From Alphaproteobacteria bacterium (GTDB lineage Bacteria; Pseudomonadota; Alphaproteobacteria; Ferrovibrionales; Ferrovibrionaceae), in contig JAHCJR010000005.1 of assembly GCA_026126165.1 (NCBI GenBank), positions 1 to 64,000 of the forward strand: DNA of 64,000 nt. Direction: 5' to 3'. Under the pieces are notes generated by a model. The model saw only the letters and a program-made list of their open reading frames with translations. It searched no databases and was not told the origin of the DNA. The translations under genes were made by a program, and so were the position numbers. Within the stretch, counting starts at the first letter, position 1. Every line of letters begins with the position of its first letter. Below, one piece after another: positions 6,913-15,492 of this stretch.

Positions 6913-8841
6913 TTAAGACTCTACTATATTATCCTCGCCTGTAAGTTTCCTGCCTTGGCGCCGGATGAACGCAATTGCGTCCGTTGCGGCGAGGGGCCGG
7001 GCGAAGCGGTATCCCTGTGCGCTGACGCAACCGGCCTCCCGCAGCGCCGCCTCCTGTGCCGCCGTTTCCACACCCTCGCCCGTGACTTCGAGGGCGAGGG
7101 CGCGCGCGAGATCGATGATCGCCCCGACGATCGCCCGCGCTGTTGCATTCTCGCCGAGGCCGGCGATGAACTGCCGGTCGATCTTCAGTCGGCTGGCGGG
7201 GAGCGACTGCAACGTGAGGAACGACGAATAGCCGGTACCGAAATCGTCGATCGCCACCCCGATCCCGCGCGCGCGCATCTCGCCGAGGAGCGATGCGGCG
7301 GCGGCGATGTCGTCGGGCAGGGCCGTTTCGGTCACTTCGACGGTCAGCCGGTCTGGCGCAAGTCCGCTGCCGGAGAGTGCCGCATCGACCGCCTGCATGA
7401 GGTTGCCGCTGCCGAGCAGCGAAGGCGACACATTGACCGCGACGAAGAGCTCGCCTGGCCAGGCCGCCGCCGCCCGGCAGGCATCGGCCAGCACGAAGGC
7501 GGTGATCTCCTCCAGAAGGCCGCGCTCCTCGGCCAGAGGCAGAAACTCGTCCGGCGAAAGAAGCGTGTCCTCGTCGATCTGCCATCGAACGAGAGCCTCG
7601 AATCCCAGCACGGCCCCATCCACGAGCGAGATGACCGGCTGAAAGTGAAGCAGGATCTGCCGCCGTTCCAGCGCATGCCGCAAGGCTTCGAGCCGCTCGA
7701 TCCGGCCGCGGAAGCGCATGTCCATGCCGGAATCGTAATAGCGGATGCCGGCAGAGCCGCGCGGCATCTCCGACAGCGCGAGGCCGGCGGCAGCCAGCAA
7801 TTCCTGCGTGGAGCCCGCATCGCGCGGGAAGACGGCGAGCCCGATCCGACACTCGAGCTGCAGCACGCGCCCGCCTATCTCCATCGGTGCGCGCAGTTCC
7901 TCTGCCAGCCTGGCGGCGAAATCCGAAGCCGCCGATTCGCCGGGCGGGTCGCTGGTGAAGATCGCGAACTCGTCTGCCGGCAAACGGCTGACCAGCGCCT
8001 GGGGACCGGCAGCATCGAGCAGCCGCCGCGCGAGCCGGCGCAGCGCCTCGTCGCCGGCGGCAAAGCCCAGCTCGCCGTTGACCTCCCGGAACCGGTTGAT
8101 ATCGAGCCGCATCAGCCAGCCACCCCGCTCTCCGCCGGGGGTAAGCCGCGCCGCGAGCAGCCGCAGGAACTCGTCGCGATTTGGCAGGCCGGTCAGCAGA
8201 TCGAAGCGGCTCACGCGCCGCAGCCTTGCCTGGGTCTCGATCAGTCGCGTCACGTCGAGCGCCATGCCCGTCATCGCCCGCGCCACGCCCTTTCGGTCGC
8301 GGCGCACCCGGCCTTCCGACTTGAGCCACAGATAGTGACCGTCGCGATGGCGCATGCGGAAGAGCTGGTGGAACGGCTCGTCCAGGATTCGCGCGCGATC
8401 GAGCGCGAGTTCCAGGCCAGCGAGATCGTCGGCATGCACGAGGTCGGACCAGCGCGCGCCGGCCAGATGCGCCTCATACGCCGCGGCATCCAGCCCGAGC
8501 AGGCCTGCGGCCTCCGGCGAAAGCCATATCCGTCCCGAGGCGAAATCGACCTCCCAGAGAATGCCGTGACCCTCGAGCGCCAGTCGCAGGCGCGAGCGCG
8601 CCCGGGCGAGCTGGCGCCAGCCGGCGCGCAGGCCGAGAAAAAGCAGGAGCGACGTGACCGCGACGAAGGCAAGCCCCTTGGCCAATTCCAGTGCCTGTCG
8701 CTGTCCCGGATCGGCCACGAACCGAGAGAGCGCGGCATCGCTCAGCAGGATGTAGCCGCCGGCGATCACGGCATGCAGCAGGGCGATGGCACCCGCAAGG
8801 GCGGGTCCCTCCAGCCGTCGCAACATTTGCCAAGCCCGCAT
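6913..8841 (-). CDS. Membrane PAS-GGDEF(degenerate)-EAL protein, probable c-di-GMP phosphodiesterase
   Basis: The protein has 642 residues from ATG 8841. Two hydrophobic segments (about 14-34 and 53-72) anchor it in the inner membrane. A PAS domain follows (about 85-200), then a GGDEF domain (about 212-370) whose signature is PADEF at 288-292 rather than GGDEF, so cyclase activity is unlikely. The EAL domain (about 385-635) is intact: Glu415-Ala416-Leu417 in FEALVRW, Asn in AVNVSPSLL, ETAL at 505-508, DDFGTGY at 532-538, Lys553, GEGVET and Gln609. It most likely hydrolyses cyclic di-GMP under control of a signal at the PAS or membrane part. An open frame continues upstream of 8841, but that stretch is low-complexity and overlaps the TAXI leader. 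Confidence 0.85.
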   Translation of the reverse strand: MRAWQMLRRLEGPALAGAIALLHAVIAGGYILLSDAALSRFVADPGQRQALELAKGLAFVAVTSLLLFLGLRAGWRQLARARSRLRLALEGHGILWEVDFASGRIWLSPEAAGLLGLDAAAYEAHLAGARWSDLVHADDLAGLELALDRARILDEPFHQLFRMRHRDGHYLWLKSEGRVRRDRKGVARAMTGMALDVTRLIETQARLRRVSRFDLLTGLPNRDEFLRLLAARLTPGGERGGWLMRLDINRFREVNGELGFAAGDEALRRLARRLLDAAGPQALVSRLPADEFAIFTSDPPGESAASDFAARLAEELRAPMEIGGRVLQLECRIGLAVFPRDAGSTQELLAAAGLALSEMPRGSAGIRYYDSGMDMRFRGRIERLEALRHALERRQILLHFQPVISLVDGAVLGFEALVRWQIDEDTLLSPDEFLPLAEERGLLEEITAFVLADACRAAAAWPGELFVAVNVSPSLLGSGNLMQAVDAALSGSGLAPDRLTVEVTETALPDDIAAAASLLGEMRARGIGVAIDDFGTGYSSFLTLQSLPASRLKIDRQFIAGLGENATARAIVGAIIDLARALALEVTGEGVETAAQEAALREAGCVSAQGYRFARPLAATDAIAFIRRQGRKLTGEDNIVES

Positions 8842-8964
8842 GCGCCCTCGCCCTGCAGGACCCCGTTCCCCGACGCCGATCGTGAAGCTTTCCGCCGGCC
8901 CGGAACCCTGCGATCTTTGCAGGTCAGGGGCGGCGGGGCTATGCTGCCCGACTTGAGTGGCGGC

Positions 8965-8983
8965 GCCCGGCGGGATGCCGGGC
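8965..8983 (+). other. GC-rich hairpin in the leader of the TAXI gene
   Basis: GCCCGGC at 8965-8971 pairs perfectly with GCCGGGC at 8977-8983 around a GGGAT loop. It lies about 40 nt before the TAXI start codon in the divergent region shared with the EAL gene. There is no T-tract, so it is more likely a leader structure than a terminator. Confidence 0.3.
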
Positions 8984-9023
8984 CCGGCGTGGGGTGCTGC
9001 GTCGCCAGAATGGGAGGGAAGAC

Positions 9024-10001
9024 ATGAAGATGAAGTTTGCAACTCTGGCTGCGGTAGCCGGCCTGGCCGGCGCGCTCGCGCTTTCGGGCGCCGGACATGC
9101 CCAGCAGCGGGTGTTTTTCGGCATCGCGACCGGCGGCACGGGGGGAACCTATTATCCGCTGGGCGGCATGCTGGCCCAGGTGATCTCCAACAATGCCGCG
9201 GTCGCCGGCAAGAAGCTGGCGGCCACCGCCGAGACCGGCAATGCCTCCGTCGCCAATGCCAAGCTGCTCGGGCGCGGCGAGATCGAAAGTGCCTTCATCG
9301 CCGCCGACATTCTCGATGCCGCCTTCAAGGGCGAGAACCAGTTCAAGGACGCCAAGATCCAGAACCTGCGGGCGCTCGGCGCGCTCTACCCGGAAACGGT
9401 GCAGCTCATCGTGCGCGCCGATTCGGGCGTCGCGAAATTCGCCGACCTGCGCGGCAAGTCGGTCTCTTCGGGTTCGCCCGGCTCCGGCCAATGGCAGCTT
9501 CTCGGCGACCTGCTCGAGGTGCATGGCATGAAGCGGACCGACGTGAAGGAGGACTTCTCGTCCTTCGCCCAGTCGGTGGACAAGATCAAGGACGGCAATC
9601 TCGTTGCCAGCCTGATCACCGCGGGCACGCCCACCTCCTCGGTCATCGACCTGGCGAACGGCCATGCGATCAGCATCGTGCCGCTCGACGGACCGGAGGT
9701 CGAGGCGCTGAAGAAGAAGCAGCCCTACTATGCCTCGGTGACACTCGAGGCCAATACCTACAAGGGACAGGCCAGTCCGGTGAAGACGCTCGCGGTCATG
9801 GCGATCTGGGCGACGCATGACCAGCTGCCCGACGATATCGCCTATGCCGTCGTCAAGGCCGCCTACGAGAATACCGAGACGCTCGCCAAGGTGCACAGCC
9901 AGGGCAAGAACATCACGCCGCAGACGGCGCTGCAGTCCGTGTCGATTCCGCTGCATCCGGGCGCGGCGAAGTATTACCGCGAGAAGGGCATCCTGAAGTA
10001 G
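9024..10001 (+). CDS. TAXI-family TRAP transporter substrate-binding protein
   Basis: The protein has 325 residues with a clear signal peptide ending near GHA|QQ, so it is periplasmic. The mature start ATGGTGGTYYPLGG is the TAXI (TRAP-associated extracytoplasmic, immunogenic) hallmark, and the length is typical. It delivers a ligand, in this family often an organic acid or amino acid, to the fused permease encoded two genes downstream. ATG 9024 follows GGGAGG. The next gene starts 5 nt after the stop. The ligand cannot be read from the sequence. Confidence 0.9.
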   Translation: MKMKFATLAAVAGLAGALALSGAGHAQQRVFFGIATGGTGGTYYPLGGMLAQVISNNAAVAGKKLAATAETGNASVANAKLLGRGEIESAFIAADILDAAFKGENQFKDAKIQNLRALGALYPETVQLIVRADSGVAKFADLRGKSVSSGSPGSGQWQLLGDLLEVHGMKRTDVKEDFSSFAQSVDKIKDGNLVASLITAGTPTSSVIDLANGHAISIVPLDGPEVEALKKKQPYYASVTLEANTYKGQASPVKTLAVMAIWATHDQLPDDIAYAVVKAAYENTETLAKVHSQGKNITPQTALQSVSIPLHPGAAKYYREKGILK

Positions 10002-10006
10002 CAGCC

Positions 10007-10489
10007 ATGGCCTGGCGCGAGGGGGCGGCGTGCATCGCCGTCCTGCTCGCGGCGGGATGCGCCGAGGCCGGAGCCTGCCGGCCGGGCCTGCGGATCGAGA
10101 CGCATCCGGAAGGGCAAATGCTGGCGCGCCTGGCTACCGGACCGCAGCCCGGGGCCTTCGCCCTTCATTTCCTCCATTCGGTCTCGCTGACGCCGGTAAC
10201 CAGCCGCTACATGATCGAGGGGGGACGAATCGTGCAGCGAACGGAGGAGTTCGACCAGCATGGCGCCGGCCTGCCGTCCGGGCCGGCGGAACCGGGCAGC
10301 CGGCTCGAGAGGCGCGACGGGCGTTTCGTTCTCCATCTCCGGCGCGAGATCCCTGATCTGCTGGTGCGTGTCGGGGCGGAACACCGCAATCGCCTGGAAG
10401 GGGCGGAGACGCTCGACCTGACCGGCTGGGGCGACCGCAGGCTCAGGCTCAGGCCGGAGGAATGCAGCAGGGGGAGCGAGGGGCAGTGA
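10007..10489 (+). CDS. DUF1850 family protein of a TAXI-TRAP operon
   Basis: The protein has 160 residues. An N-terminal hydrophobic segment with Cys (VLLAAGCAEAGAC) suggests export or lipidation. The core contains FLHSVSLTPVTSRYMI, typical of DUF1850, whose members are found between TAXI binding proteins and fused TRAP permeases. The function is unknown; an accessory role in ligand capture or assembly is inferred from this constant position. It starts 5 nt after the TAXI gene and its stop overlaps the permease start GTG in a GTGA arrangement. Confidence 0.75.
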   Translation: MAWREGAACIAVLLAAGCAEAGACRPGLRIETHPEGQMLARLATGPQPGAFALHFLHSVSLTPVTSRYMIEGGRIVQRTEEFDQHGAGLPSGPAEPGSRLERRDGRFVLHLRREIPDLLVRVGAEHRNRLEGAETLDLTGWGDRRLRLRPEECSRGSEGQ

Positions 10490-12729
10490 GCAACAGCGAC
10501 CGCGATGGACGGATGGCGACCGACGCGCCGCTCTCGAAGGAAGAAGTCGAGCGCCTGGTCGAGGAGTACGATCCGGAATCGAACTTCCGCCAGTTGGCTG
10601 GCTTCGCCGCCATCATCGTGACCCTGCTCGGCGTCATGCTGTCGATCTTCCACCTCTATACCGCGGGTTTCGGCCTGCTGAACGAGATCGCGCACCGTTC
10701 GGTGCACCTCGCCTTCGTCCTGGCGCTCATCTATCTCGTCTTTCCGGAGCAGCGGCGCATGCGGCCCGGTCGCGAATGGACGGTGAGCCTCTGCTTCGTG
10801 GCTTTCTACCTCTATCTCGCCTATGACCTGGTGCGCGCACTGGCCGTGCGCGAGCAGGCGGAGGGCGCCTGGATCTTCGTCCTCGTCATCGCCTTCGTTT
10901 CGTTCCTCAGTCTTCCCTTTCCCTTCTTCTCTGGTGGCAAGGGACGCATCTCCTGGCGCGACTGGATCATGGCGGCGGTCTCGGCCTCGGTCTCGCTCTA
11001 CTTCATCGTCTTCTTCCGCGACATCTTCATCGACCGGGTCGGCGCGCCGATCGGGCGCGACTACATGATGGGCGTGCTCGCCATCATCGTGGTGGTCGAG
11101 GCGACGCGCCGCACCATGGGCCTGTCGCTGCCGGTCATCGGCGTCCTTTGCCTGCTCTATGGCATGCTTGGCCCCTATCTGCCGGGCGTGCTCGGCCATC
11201 GCGGCTATTCGATCCTGCGCATCATCAACCACATCTACATCGGCACCGAAGGTATCTACGGAATCGCCGTCGGGGTCGTGGCGACCTATGTGTTCCACTT
11301 CGTGCTGTTCGGCGTGCTCATGCAGCTCACCGGACTGGGCCAGCTCTTCATGAACATGGCGGCCATCGTCGCCGGGCGCTTCTCCGGCGGCGCCGCCAAG
11401 GTCTCCGTGGTCTCGTCGGGCCTGTTCGGCATGATTTCGGGCTCTGCCATCGCCAACACGGTGACGACCGGCGCGCTCACCATTCCGCTGATGAAAAAGG
11501 GCGGCTATTCGCCGCGCTTCGCCGGCGCGGTCGAGGCTTCCGCTTCCTGTGGCGGGCAGATCACGCCGCCGATCATGGGCGCCTCTGCCTTCGTCATGGC
11601 GGAGATGCTGGGCGTTCCCTACAGCTATCTCATCCTGATCGCGATCTTTCCGGCGATCTTTCACTACTTCGCCATGCTGCTCATGGTGCATCTGGAGGCG
11701 AAGCGGCGCGGCCTCGCCGGCATGGATCCGCGCTATATCCCGCTCTTTTTCGAGGTGATGGGCCGCTCCTGGCACCTGATCATCCCGCTCGGCGTCATGG
11801 TCGCGCTGCTGATCATGCAGTACACGCCCTTCCTTGCAGCCTTCTGGGGCATCATCCTGACGGTGGTCTGCGGCTACCTGCCGCTGCTGCTGCGCCCGCT
11901 CGGATTTCGCGCGCTCGATCCGGCCTCCGCGCTGACGCCGCGCCAGCTCGTTCAGGGATTCGAGCTTGGTGCCAAGTATGCGCTCGGCATCGGTGCGGCG
12001 TGCGCCTGCGTCGGATTCATTCTCGGCATCGCCACGCTGTCGGGCATCGGCTTCAAGTTCTCCGCCGCAGTGCTGCAGATCGCCGGTTCCCTCGCCGACC
12101 TGGTCCTGGCGGTGGATTTCACCGGCTGGATCGGCCGCAATGGCGTGACGCTGTTCTTTGCGCTGGTCTTCGTGGCGATCGCCTGCATCATCATGGGGGC
12201 CGGCATCCCGACCACGCCGACATACATCATTCTCGCCTCGATCGCGGCACCGGCGCTGCACGATCTTGGCGTGCCGCTCCTGGTCACGCACTTCTTCGTC
12301 TTCTATTACGGCGTGCTGGCCGACGTGACGCCGCCGGTGGCGCTCGCCGCTTTCGCCGGCGCCGGCATCGCCGGCTCGGAACCGATGCGCACCGGCACCA
12401 CGGCCTTCCGCCTGTCCATGGGCAAGGCGCTGGTGCCCTTCATGTTCGTCTATGCGCCCAGCATGCTTCTGGTGAACTTCACCTGGAACGAGTTCGCGCT
12501 GGCGATGGCGAGCGGAATTCTCTCCATTCTCTGCATGTCGGTTGCCTATATCGGCTATTTCCGTGGCGAGGTTTCCGGCTGGACCAAGGTCGCCCTGACC
12601 ATCGCCGGCCTGCTGCTGGTCTCCAACGATCTGCGCGCCATCGCGATCGGCAGCGCCATCGCGGCCCTGGCGCTCGGCGGCAACTGGTTCCTGCACCGCG
12701 TCCCGGCGGCGCAGCCCGGAGAGGATTAG
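10486..12729 (+). CDS. TRAP transporter fused permease (4TM/12TM)
   Basis: This is a roughly 747-residue polytopic protein. The N-terminus is cytoplasmic (KEEVERLVEEYDPESNFRQL). A small-subunit-like block of about four helices follows, then a large DctM-like block with GGAAKVSVVSSGLFGMISGS and a GQITPPIMGASAF segment, plus the PTTPTYI and DVTPPVALAAFAGAGIAGS repeats of TRAP large subunits. It is the ion-coupled translocator for the TAXI protein. GTG 10486 is chosen because it overlaps the DUF1850 stop (GTGA) and follows GGGGAGCGAGGGG; an upstream ATG at 10462 is possible. Its stop overlaps the convergent oxidoreductase gene by 4 bp. Confidence 0.92.
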   Translation: MSNSDRDGRMATDAPLSKEEVERLVEEYDPESNFRQLAGFAAIIVTLLGVMLSIFHLYTAGFGLLNEIAHRSVHLAFVLALIYLVFPEQRRMRPGREWTVSLCFVAFYLYLAYDLVRALAVREQAEGAWIFVLVIAFVSFLSLPFPFFSGGKGRISWRDWIMAAVSASVSLYFIVFFRDIFIDRVGAPIGRDYMMGVLAIIVVVEATRRTMGLSLPVIGVLCLLYGMLGPYLPGVLGHRGYSILRIINHIYIGTEGIYGIAVGVVATYVFHFVLFGVLMQLTGLGQLFMNMAAIVAGRFSGGAAKVSVVSSGLFGMISGSAIANTVTTGALTIPLMKKGGYSPRFAGAVEASASCGGQITPPIMGASAFVMAEMLGVPYSYLILIAIFPAIFHYFAMLLMVHLEAKRRGLAGMDPRYIPLFFEVMGRSWHLIIPLGVMVALLIMQYTPFLAAFWGIILTVVCGYLPLLLRPLGFRALDPASALTPRQLVQGFELGAKYALGIGAACACVGFILGIATLSGIGFKFSAAVLQIAGSLADLVLAVDFTGWIGRNGVTLFFALVFVAIACIIMGAGIPTTPTYIILASIAAPALHDLGVPLLVTHFFVFYYGVLADVTPPVALAAFAGAGIAGSEPMRTGTTAFRLSMGKALVPFMFVYAPSMLLVNFTWNEFALAMASGILSILCMSVAYIGYFRGEVSGWTKVALTIAGLLLVSNDLRAIAIGSAIAALALGGNWFLHRVPAAQPGED

Positions 12730-13913
12730 GAAACGGCGCCGGCACCATAGCTGCCGCGCAGCGGTGCATTCTCGGCAAAGCGGCTGAACCGGTAGGGCGC
12801 GAGCGGCAGGTCGGTCGGCAGGCCGAGCGCGGCCTGGGCGAGCAGGCGGCCGATCATGGGCGAGAGCTTGAAGCCGTGGCCGGACAAGCCGAAGGCGACC
12901 AGCAGCCCGTCCAGGCCGGGGACGGGACCGAGGACCGGGTTCCAGTCCGGCGTCGTGTCGTAGAGTCCCGACCAGGAGGTGACGAAACGGCCTTCCGCGA
13001 ATTTCGGCATCCGGTGCGCCAGTGCCGCGCCCTGCTCGGCGATCCAGTCGAGGGAGATGTCCGCGTCGTATCCCTCGGGCGCCGAGACTTCGATGCCCTC
13101 GTCGCCGGTACCGACCAGGATCTGGCTGCCGGAGGTCGAGCGCGTGTAGATCAGTCCGGCGGAGGCGAGATCCTTCACCATGGGAAAGCGCGTGGTATAG
13201 GGCTCGCCGGTCTCGAAACTGGCAAGGTCGTGCCGGGTGATGGTCATCGGCAGTTCGACGCCGGCCCAGCGCGCCAGCGCCCCGCTCCAGACGTTCATCG
13301 CGGCGATGACGACGCCGGCGCCGACATCGCCTTCAGCCGTGCGCAGGCCGCAGACCCGGCTGCCCGAGCGTAACAGGCCGGTGACCGCGACACCGGGACG
13401 GATCCGGGCGCCGCGCCGCCTGGCGCCGCGCGCGAACCAGCTCGCCACCAGGTTCGGGTCGGCGAAGCCCGCGCCCGGCTCGTAGCCGATCGCATCCACA
13501 TCGTCGAGATACAGCCAGGGATGCAGCGCGCGCGCCGCCGCCGCGTCGACAAGGCTCGCCTCGATGCCGAGCGCGCGCTGGCGCCCGATTGCCTCGCGCA
13601 CCGCGCGCGAGCGCTCGCCGGGCGGCGCCACGATCAGATAGCCGCAGCGGACCAGCCCGGCGGAAGCCTCGCCGTCCTCGATCAGGCCGGCGAAATCCTC
13701 GAACATGGCGAGCGAAGCCCGGGCCATGGCCATGTTCTCCGGCACGGAATAGTGGGCCCTGAGCAGCCCGCTCGACTGCGCCGTGGTGCCGCCGGCGATC
13801 TGCTCGCGCTCGAACAGGGTCACCCGCCCGGCGCCAAGCCGGGTCAGGTGAAAGGCGATGGCGGTGCCGATGGCGCCGCCGCCAATGACGGCGACATCGC
13901 AGGCTTCGGACAT
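12726..13913 (-). CDS. FAD-dependent amine/amino acid oxidoreductase (DAO family)
   Basis: The protein has 395 residues with an N-terminal dinucleotide-binding fold VAVIGGGAIGTAIAFHL and acidic end FERE, followed by GGTTAQSSG. This is typical of D-amino acid dehydrogenase, sarcosine oxidase and glycine oxidase relatives. The C-terminus has GLYDTTPDWNPVLGPVPG and FGLSGHGFKLSP, where the FAD isoalloxazine and substrate sit. It probably oxidises a secondary amine or D-amino acid; the exact substrate is open. It is convergent with the TRAP operon and need not share its role. Confidence 0.85.
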   Translation of the reverse strand: MSEACDVAVIGGGAIGTAIAFHLTRLGAGRVTLFEREQIAGGTTAQSSGLLRAHYSVPENMAMARASLAMFEDFAGLIEDGEASAGLVRCGYLIVAPPGERSRAVREAIGRQRALGIEASLVDAAAARALHPWLYLDDVDAIGYEPGAGFADPNLVASWFARGARRRGARIRPGVAVTGLLRSGSRVCGLRTAEGDVGAGVVIAAMNVWSGALARWAGVELPMTITRHDLASFETGEPYTTRFPMVKDLASAGLIYTRSTSGSQILVGTGDEGIEVSAPEGYDADISLDWIAEQGAALAHRMPKFAEGRFVTSWSGLYDTTPDWNPVLGPVPGLDGLLVAFGLSGHGFKLSPMIGRLLAQAALGLPTDLPLAPYRFSRFAENAPLRGSYGAGAVS

Positions 13914-13980
13914 TGGATGGCCCCGAAGGGGATGGACGCCGGAAGTCTAGGGGATCGGCCCGCCGGAATCATCCCCGCCA

Positions 13981-14295
13981 TCAGGCGGAGGCGTCGAACA
14001 GGCGCTTGGCGCGGCGCAGATCGCCGAGCGTGATCGCGGTGTCGCCGATCTGGATCACCTGCAGCTCGTCCGGCGTGCCCTCGGGCAGGCTGGCGAGCGA
14101 GAGTTCGGCCAGCGGGCGGAGCGCTTCGCGCAGCTCATGGACCATGCGGCTCCAGAGTTCGATATCCTCGGCCAGCAGGTCCGCATGTCGCGGCGCGCGG
14201 AGGACCGGCCGGGGCACGGGCGCCGGCCTCGGGCCGGGGCGTTCCGGGGCGGGCCTGTCGAGGAAAGGTTCGGATCTTTGGGGGGCAGCGGACAT
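13981..14295 (-). CDS. Hypothetical protein
   Basis: I do not recognise this 104-residue protein. The first ~40 residues are proline and arginine rich (ERPGPRPAPVPRPVL) and look disordered. The remainder is compact and mixed, with HADLLAEDIELWSRMVHELR (helical) and LQVIQIGDTAITLGDLRRAK (strand-turn-helix). No signal or membrane segment is present. It lies 67 bp downstream of the oxidoreductase gene on the same strand. ATG 14295 is chosen over a further upstream in-frame start. Coding is supported by third-position GC bias and a globular C-terminus. Confidence 0.5.
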   Translation of the reverse strand: MSAAPQRSEPFLDRPAPERPGPRPAPVPRPVLRAPRHADLLAEDIELWSRMVHELREALRPLAELSLASLPEGTPDELQVIQIGDTAITLGDLRRAKRLFDASA

Positions 14296-14493
14296 CACGA
14301 AACCATGGTTAACGGATAAGGCATGGAGCCAGCCACGCAAGGCTATTCGCCAAAGCGTTGTGATTCACTTAAAGGCTCCGTGAGCCGACTTGTGAACGGC
14401 CGGGAATCTTCTAGAGTCTGGCCGGAACGCCGGCCCCATTGCGTGGACCGATCGGGCGAGACCGGCGGACAGGTGCTGCAGGGGAGACTGAAA

Positions 14494-15441
14494 ATGAACC
14501 GACTGAGCTGCCTCGGGCTGGCTGTTGCCTGTGTCCTGGGGCTTTCGCAAACCGCGCTGGCGCAGGAGACGAAGGTCGCCATCGGCATCAGCGGCTGGAC
14601 CGGTTTCGCGCCGCTGACCCTTGCCCGGGAGGCGGGCATTTTCAAGAAGAATGGCGTCGATGTGACGATCCGCAAGATTCCGCAGAAGGACCGCCACCTC
14701 GCAATCGCCTCGGGCGACATCCAGTGCGCGGCGACCACGGTGGAAACCTACATCGTCTGGAATGCCAATGGCGTGCCGATCACGCAGGTCGTGCAGCTCG
14801 ACAAGTCCTATGGCGCCGACGGCATGGCGGTCAGGAACAGCATCCAGAAGATCGCCGACCTCAAGGGCAAGACGGTCGCCGCCTCGGCGCCGGGCACCTC
14901 GCCCTACTTTGTCCTTGCCTGGATGCTGAAGAAGAACGGACTGACGCTCAAGGACGTCAATATCGTCAATCTCGAACCGGCCGCGGCCGCGCAGTCCTTC
15001 GTCGTCGGGCAGAACGACGCGGCCATGACCTACGAGCCGTATCTTTCCACCGTGCGCGACAAGCCCGAGGCCGGCAAGATCATTGCCACCACCCTGGACT
15101 ATCCGGTGGTGATGGACACGTTCGGCTGCACGCCGAAGCTCATCAAGGAGAATCCGAAGGCGGTCAAGGCGATGGTCGAGAGCTATTTCCAGGCGCTCGA
15201 GATGATCAAGGCCGATCCGAAGAAGTCTCACGAGATCATGGGCGCGGACGTGAAGCAGACCGGCGAGCAGTTTGCAAAGTCCGCCTCCTACCTGCGCTGG
15301 CAGGATCGCGAGGCGAACAAGAAGTTCTTCGCCGGCGAGCTGCAGGCCTTCAGCAAGGAAGCGGCCGCGCTCCTGCTCGAGGTCGGGATCATCCGGCAGA
15401 TTCCCGATCTGAACGCGATCATGGACCCAAGTTTCCTCTGA
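14494..15441 (+). CDS. NitT/TauT-type ABC transporter substrate-binding protein
   Basis: The protein has 315 residues with a signal peptide ending near ALAQ|E. The mature part starts TKVAIGISGWTGFAPLTL, followed by AREAGIFKKNGVDV and SGDIQCAATTVETYI, the pattern of SsuA/TauA/NrtA-like periplasmic proteins. Ligands in the family include sulfonates, nitrate, taurine and thiamine precursors. ATG 14494 has AGGGGAG 7 nt upstream. Permease and ATPase genes follow. A 10-bp hairpin separates it from the permease gene, which would favour higher expression of the binding protein. Confidence 0.9.
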   Translation: MNRLSCLGLAVACVLGLSQTALAQETKVAIGISGWTGFAPLTLAREAGIFKKNGVDVTIRKIPQKDRHLAIASGDIQCAATTVETYIVWNANGVPITQVVQLDKSYGADGMAVRNSIQKIADLKGKTVAASAPGTSPYFVLAWMLKKNGLTLKDVNIVNLEPAAAAQSFVVGQNDAAMTYEPYLSTVRDKPEAGKIIATTLDYPVVMDTFGCTPKLIKENPKAVKAMVESYFQALEMIKADPKKSHEIMGADVKQTGEQFAKSASYLRWQDREANKKFFAGELQAFSKEAAALLLEVGIIRQIPDLNAIMDPSFL

Positions 15442-15455
15442 CCAGCCGCCAGGGA

Positions 15456-15479
15456 CCGGCCGGGCGCAGGCCCGGCCGG
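15456..15479 (+). other. Intercistronic hairpin between binding protein and permease genes
   Basis: CCGGCCGGGC at 15456-15465 pairs perfectly with GCCCGGCCGG at 15470-15479 around GCAG. There is no T-tract. Such structures after a binding-protein gene often stabilise its mRNA or partly terminate, lowering permease output relative to the binding protein. Confidence 0.55.
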
Positions 15480-15492
15480 CAGCGGTCCGATC

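Noticed and set aside
10207-12696. Very long open frame antisense to the TRAP permease gene (over 800 codons).
   Set aside because: It is rich in Arg, His, Asp, Glu and Gln with no domain, as expected from the reverse strand of a high-GC membrane protein gene. The plus-strand permease has clear motifs.
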